This document shows positions 62,562 to 64,000 of a stretch of DNA of 64,000 bases, piece after piece. Both the position numbers and the translations under genes were made by a program. The notes beneath the pieces are model-generated. The model did not search any database. It was not told the origin of the DNA and worked only from the letters and a program-made list of their open reading frames with translations. Within the stretch, counting starts at the first letter, position 1. The number at the start of each line of letters is the position of its first letter. Origin of the DNA: Mobilisporobacter senegalensis. GTDB lineage: Bacteria > Bacillota > Clostridia > Lachnospirales > Lachnospiraceae. The DNA lies in NCBI RefSeq assembly GCF_003752155.1, contig NZ_RJVG01000001.1, forward strand, positions 558,001 through 622,000. The letters are read 5' to 3'.

Positions 62562-63104
62562 ATGAGTAAATATGTATGTCAAATCTGTGGATATGTTCAT
62601 GAAGGGGATTCTGCTCCAGAAGCCTGTCCAATCTGTAAAGCACCTGCTGAGAAATTCACATTGCAAGATGGTGAAATGGCTTGGGCTGATGAACATGTAG
62701 TAGGTGTTGCACAAGGTGTCAGCGAAGATATTATTAAAGATTTAAGAGATAATTATACTGGAGAATGTACTGAAGTCGGTATGTACTTAGCAATGGCAAG
62801 AGTAGCATTCAGGGAAGGATATCCTGAAATCGGTATGTATTATGAAAAAGCTGCATATGAAGAAGCAGAGCATGCTGCTAAATTTGCTGAATTACTTGGT
62901 GAAGTAGTCACTAATAGTACAAAGAAAAATCTACAATTACGTGTAGATGCTGAAAATGGAGCTTGTGCTGGCAAGAAAGATTTAGCTTCCAGAGCAAAAG
63001 CGGCTAACCTTGATGCCATCCATGATACGGTTCATGAAATGGCCAAGGATGAAGCAAGACATGGTAAAGCATTCAAAGGATTACTGGATAGATATTTTGC
63101 ATAA
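62562..63104 (+). CDS. Reverse rubrerythrin (N-terminal rubredoxin, C-terminal diiron domain)
   Basis: 180 residues with AAAGGAG upstream. The rubredoxin-type Fe(Cys)4 site is at the N-terminus ([20 protein letters not shown]), the reverse of classical rubrerythrin. The ferritin-like diiron ligands lie in [37 protein letters not shown] and [11 protein letters not shown]. Such proteins act as NADH-linked peroxide and O2 reductases in Clostridium acetobutylicum, where they are PerR-regulated. It has its own promoter and PerR-like site directly downstream of perR. Confidence 0.94.
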   Translation: MSKYVCQICGYVHEGDSAPEACPICKAPAEKFTLQDGEMAWADEHVVGVAQGVSEDIIKDLRDNYTGECTEVGMYLAMARVAFREGYPEIGMYYEKAAYEEAEHAAKFAELLGEVVTNSTKKNLQLRVDAENGACAGKKDLASRAKAANLDAIHDTVHEMAKDEARHGKAFKGLLDRYFA

Positions 63105-63279
63105 GTTCTCTTATACATATATCTGTTTTAGATTTATAGATGTAACTCTCCCTTTAGAAGAGGGAGACACCAGTTACTATGCCCCTTGATAAGTAAGCCG
63201 GCATTCAGATATAATTCAAATTTTATCTGAATCAAGCTTTACTTAATATACACCTTTTTAATTTTCCCTATCATAAAAG

Positions 63280-63326
63280 CAAGAGAGTGAATCCACCCAG
63301 TTCACTCTCTTGTTTTGCTTTTTGCT
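63280..63326. terminator. Terminator between rubrerythrin and helicase genes
   Basis: Perfect 12-bp stem (63280-63291 with 63301-63312) with T-rich tail on the plus strand and a shorter one on the minus strand. Another small hairpin near 63150-63168 has no T-run. Confidence 0.75.
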
Positions 63327-63329
63327 TAT

Positions 63330-64000
63330 TTATTTTTGATTTGCAGGTTCAATATTAATACTTTTACCCTTAATCTTAGCTTCGCCCATGACTCTTATAA
63401 CATCTGAAGCATATTCTCTTGGGACTTCAACAAATGTATATTTATCATACATATCAATTGATCCAATGAGCTTTCCTGGCATTCCGGTTTCGCCGGCAAT
63501 AGCACCAAGAATATCACCTGGTCTTGCATTTTGTTTCTTACCTATATTGATAAATAAACGAACCATCCCTGCTTCTGCTCCTGTATTTCCGAAATCTTCA
63601 TAGTTGGGGTTGTTCTGCTCAATCTGTTCACTTTCACCCATGCTCAATTTAAGAAATGCGGCCGCTACATCTAAAGATGTGTAATCTTCCCGATTTACTC
63701 TTTCTTCAATGATATCAATCATTTTCGATAAATCTTCATTTTCTATCACATTATTAATCTTATCAAGTAATTTTTCTGCTTTCGTACTTGCAACATCATT
63801 GATGGATGGTATAGGCTGCGCTATAATTTTTGTTTTACAATATCTTTGTATATCTTTCAATTTATAAACTTCTTTACCTACAACAAAAGTAAATGCTCTA
63901 CCAGTCCTGCCTGCACGTCCTGTACGTCCAATACGATGCACATAATACTCATCATCCTGTGGAATATCATAGTTAAATACCGCTTCTACGTCATCTACGT
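63330..64000 (-). CDS. DEAD-box RNA helicase, C-terminal part (5' end beyond window)
   Basis: About 223 residues are visible; the frame is open through position 64000. It begins in helicase motif V/VI (VDDVEAVFNYDIPQDDEYYV, HRIGRTGRAGRTGRAF). After a helical linker, the C-terminal ~80 residues (RLFINIGKKQNARPGDILGA, GSIDMYDKYTFVEVPREYAS) are a DbpA-type RNA-binding domain. A GTG at 63941 is internal, not a start. It is probably DbpA/CshA-like, with a role in ribosome assembly or RNA turnover. Confidence 0.9.
   Translation of the reverse strand, partial: VDDVEAVFNYDIPQDDEYYVHRIGRTGRAGRTGRAFTFVVGKEVYKLKDIQRYCKTKIIAQPIPSINDVASTKAEKLLDKINNVIENEDLSKMIDIIEERVNREDYTSLDVAAAFLKLSMGESEQIEQNNPNYEDFGNTGAEAGMVRLFINIGKKQNARPGDILGAIAGETGMPGKLIGSIDMYDKYTFVEVPREYASDVIRVMGEAKIKGKSINIEPANQK

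Overview
The window is AT-rich, densely coding DNA from a low-GC Gram-positive anaerobe. The gene set points to a spore-forming Clostridia member, most likely Lachnospiraceae (an inference from gene content and order, not from a search). Supporting genes are spoVG, paired glgC/glgD, a trimeric NAD-linked [FeFe] hydrogenase, sensory [FeFe] hydrogenases, a PerR/reverse-rubrerythrin pair, sdpR/sdpI and a XylFII-LytS-YesN type xylose system. No rRNA, tRNA, CRISPR array, prophage or transposase gene was seen.

Layout. 1-292: end of a DeoR-type regulator. 399-6000: membrane-anchored protein with a dead C39-like domain, a methyltransferase, an Arg-rich small protein and a PrsA-like foldase lipoprotein. 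6044-11365: mfd, pth and a DUF4003-like gene. 11532-22667 (all minus): a pentose-type sugar locus in which a chemoreceptor, membrane-anchored binding protein, sensor kinase, YesN-type regulator and second binding lipoprotein precede a xylFGH-type ABC transporter that has its own promoter. 23054-24848: sdpR-sdpI and uppP. 25127-27156: aldo/keto reductase, a 244-bp imperfect palindrome and a GNAT gene. 27303-30046: spoVG, glgD, glgC. 30507-35737 (plus): murC, DnaA-box clusters, a hairpin-repeat leader, dnaD, a dnaI/dnaC-type loader and prs. 35841-41054: PBP1A and a YhaN/YhaO-like pair. 41304-45618: preQ1 riboswitch with queT, an aromatic acid exporter-like gene, a LacI regulator and asnS. 46149-49766: ECF sigma/anti-sigma pair, nitroreductase, HxlR regulator, and a cobalamin-riboswitch-controlled DUF4430 + ECF S-component pair. 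50138-56469 (minus): a putative H2/redox-signalling operon. 56757-61890 (plus, divergent): the hydrogenase operon hydC-HATPase-[2Fe-2S]-hydB-hydA. 62017-63104: perR and reverse rubrerythrin. 63330-64000: 3' part of a DEAD-box helicase.

The most interesting parts are: (i) the eight-gene minus-strand operon at 50138-56469, which joins two HydS-type H-cluster proteins (proton-relay Cys replaced by Ser or Ala) to a PP2C/SpoIIE phosphatase, an RsbW-like ATPase, two DRTGG proteins, a PHP protein and a small [2Fe-2S] protein, divergent from the catalytic hydrogenase; (ii) two tandem DnaA-box clusters plus a structured repeat leader in front of the helicase-loading genes; (iii) the three-component xylose-type sensor combined with an MCP; (iv) several well-defined cis elements: cobalamin and preQ1 riboswitches, PerR-like operators, the SdpR operator, a palindrome at the xylF promoter and a duplicated asnS promoter segment.
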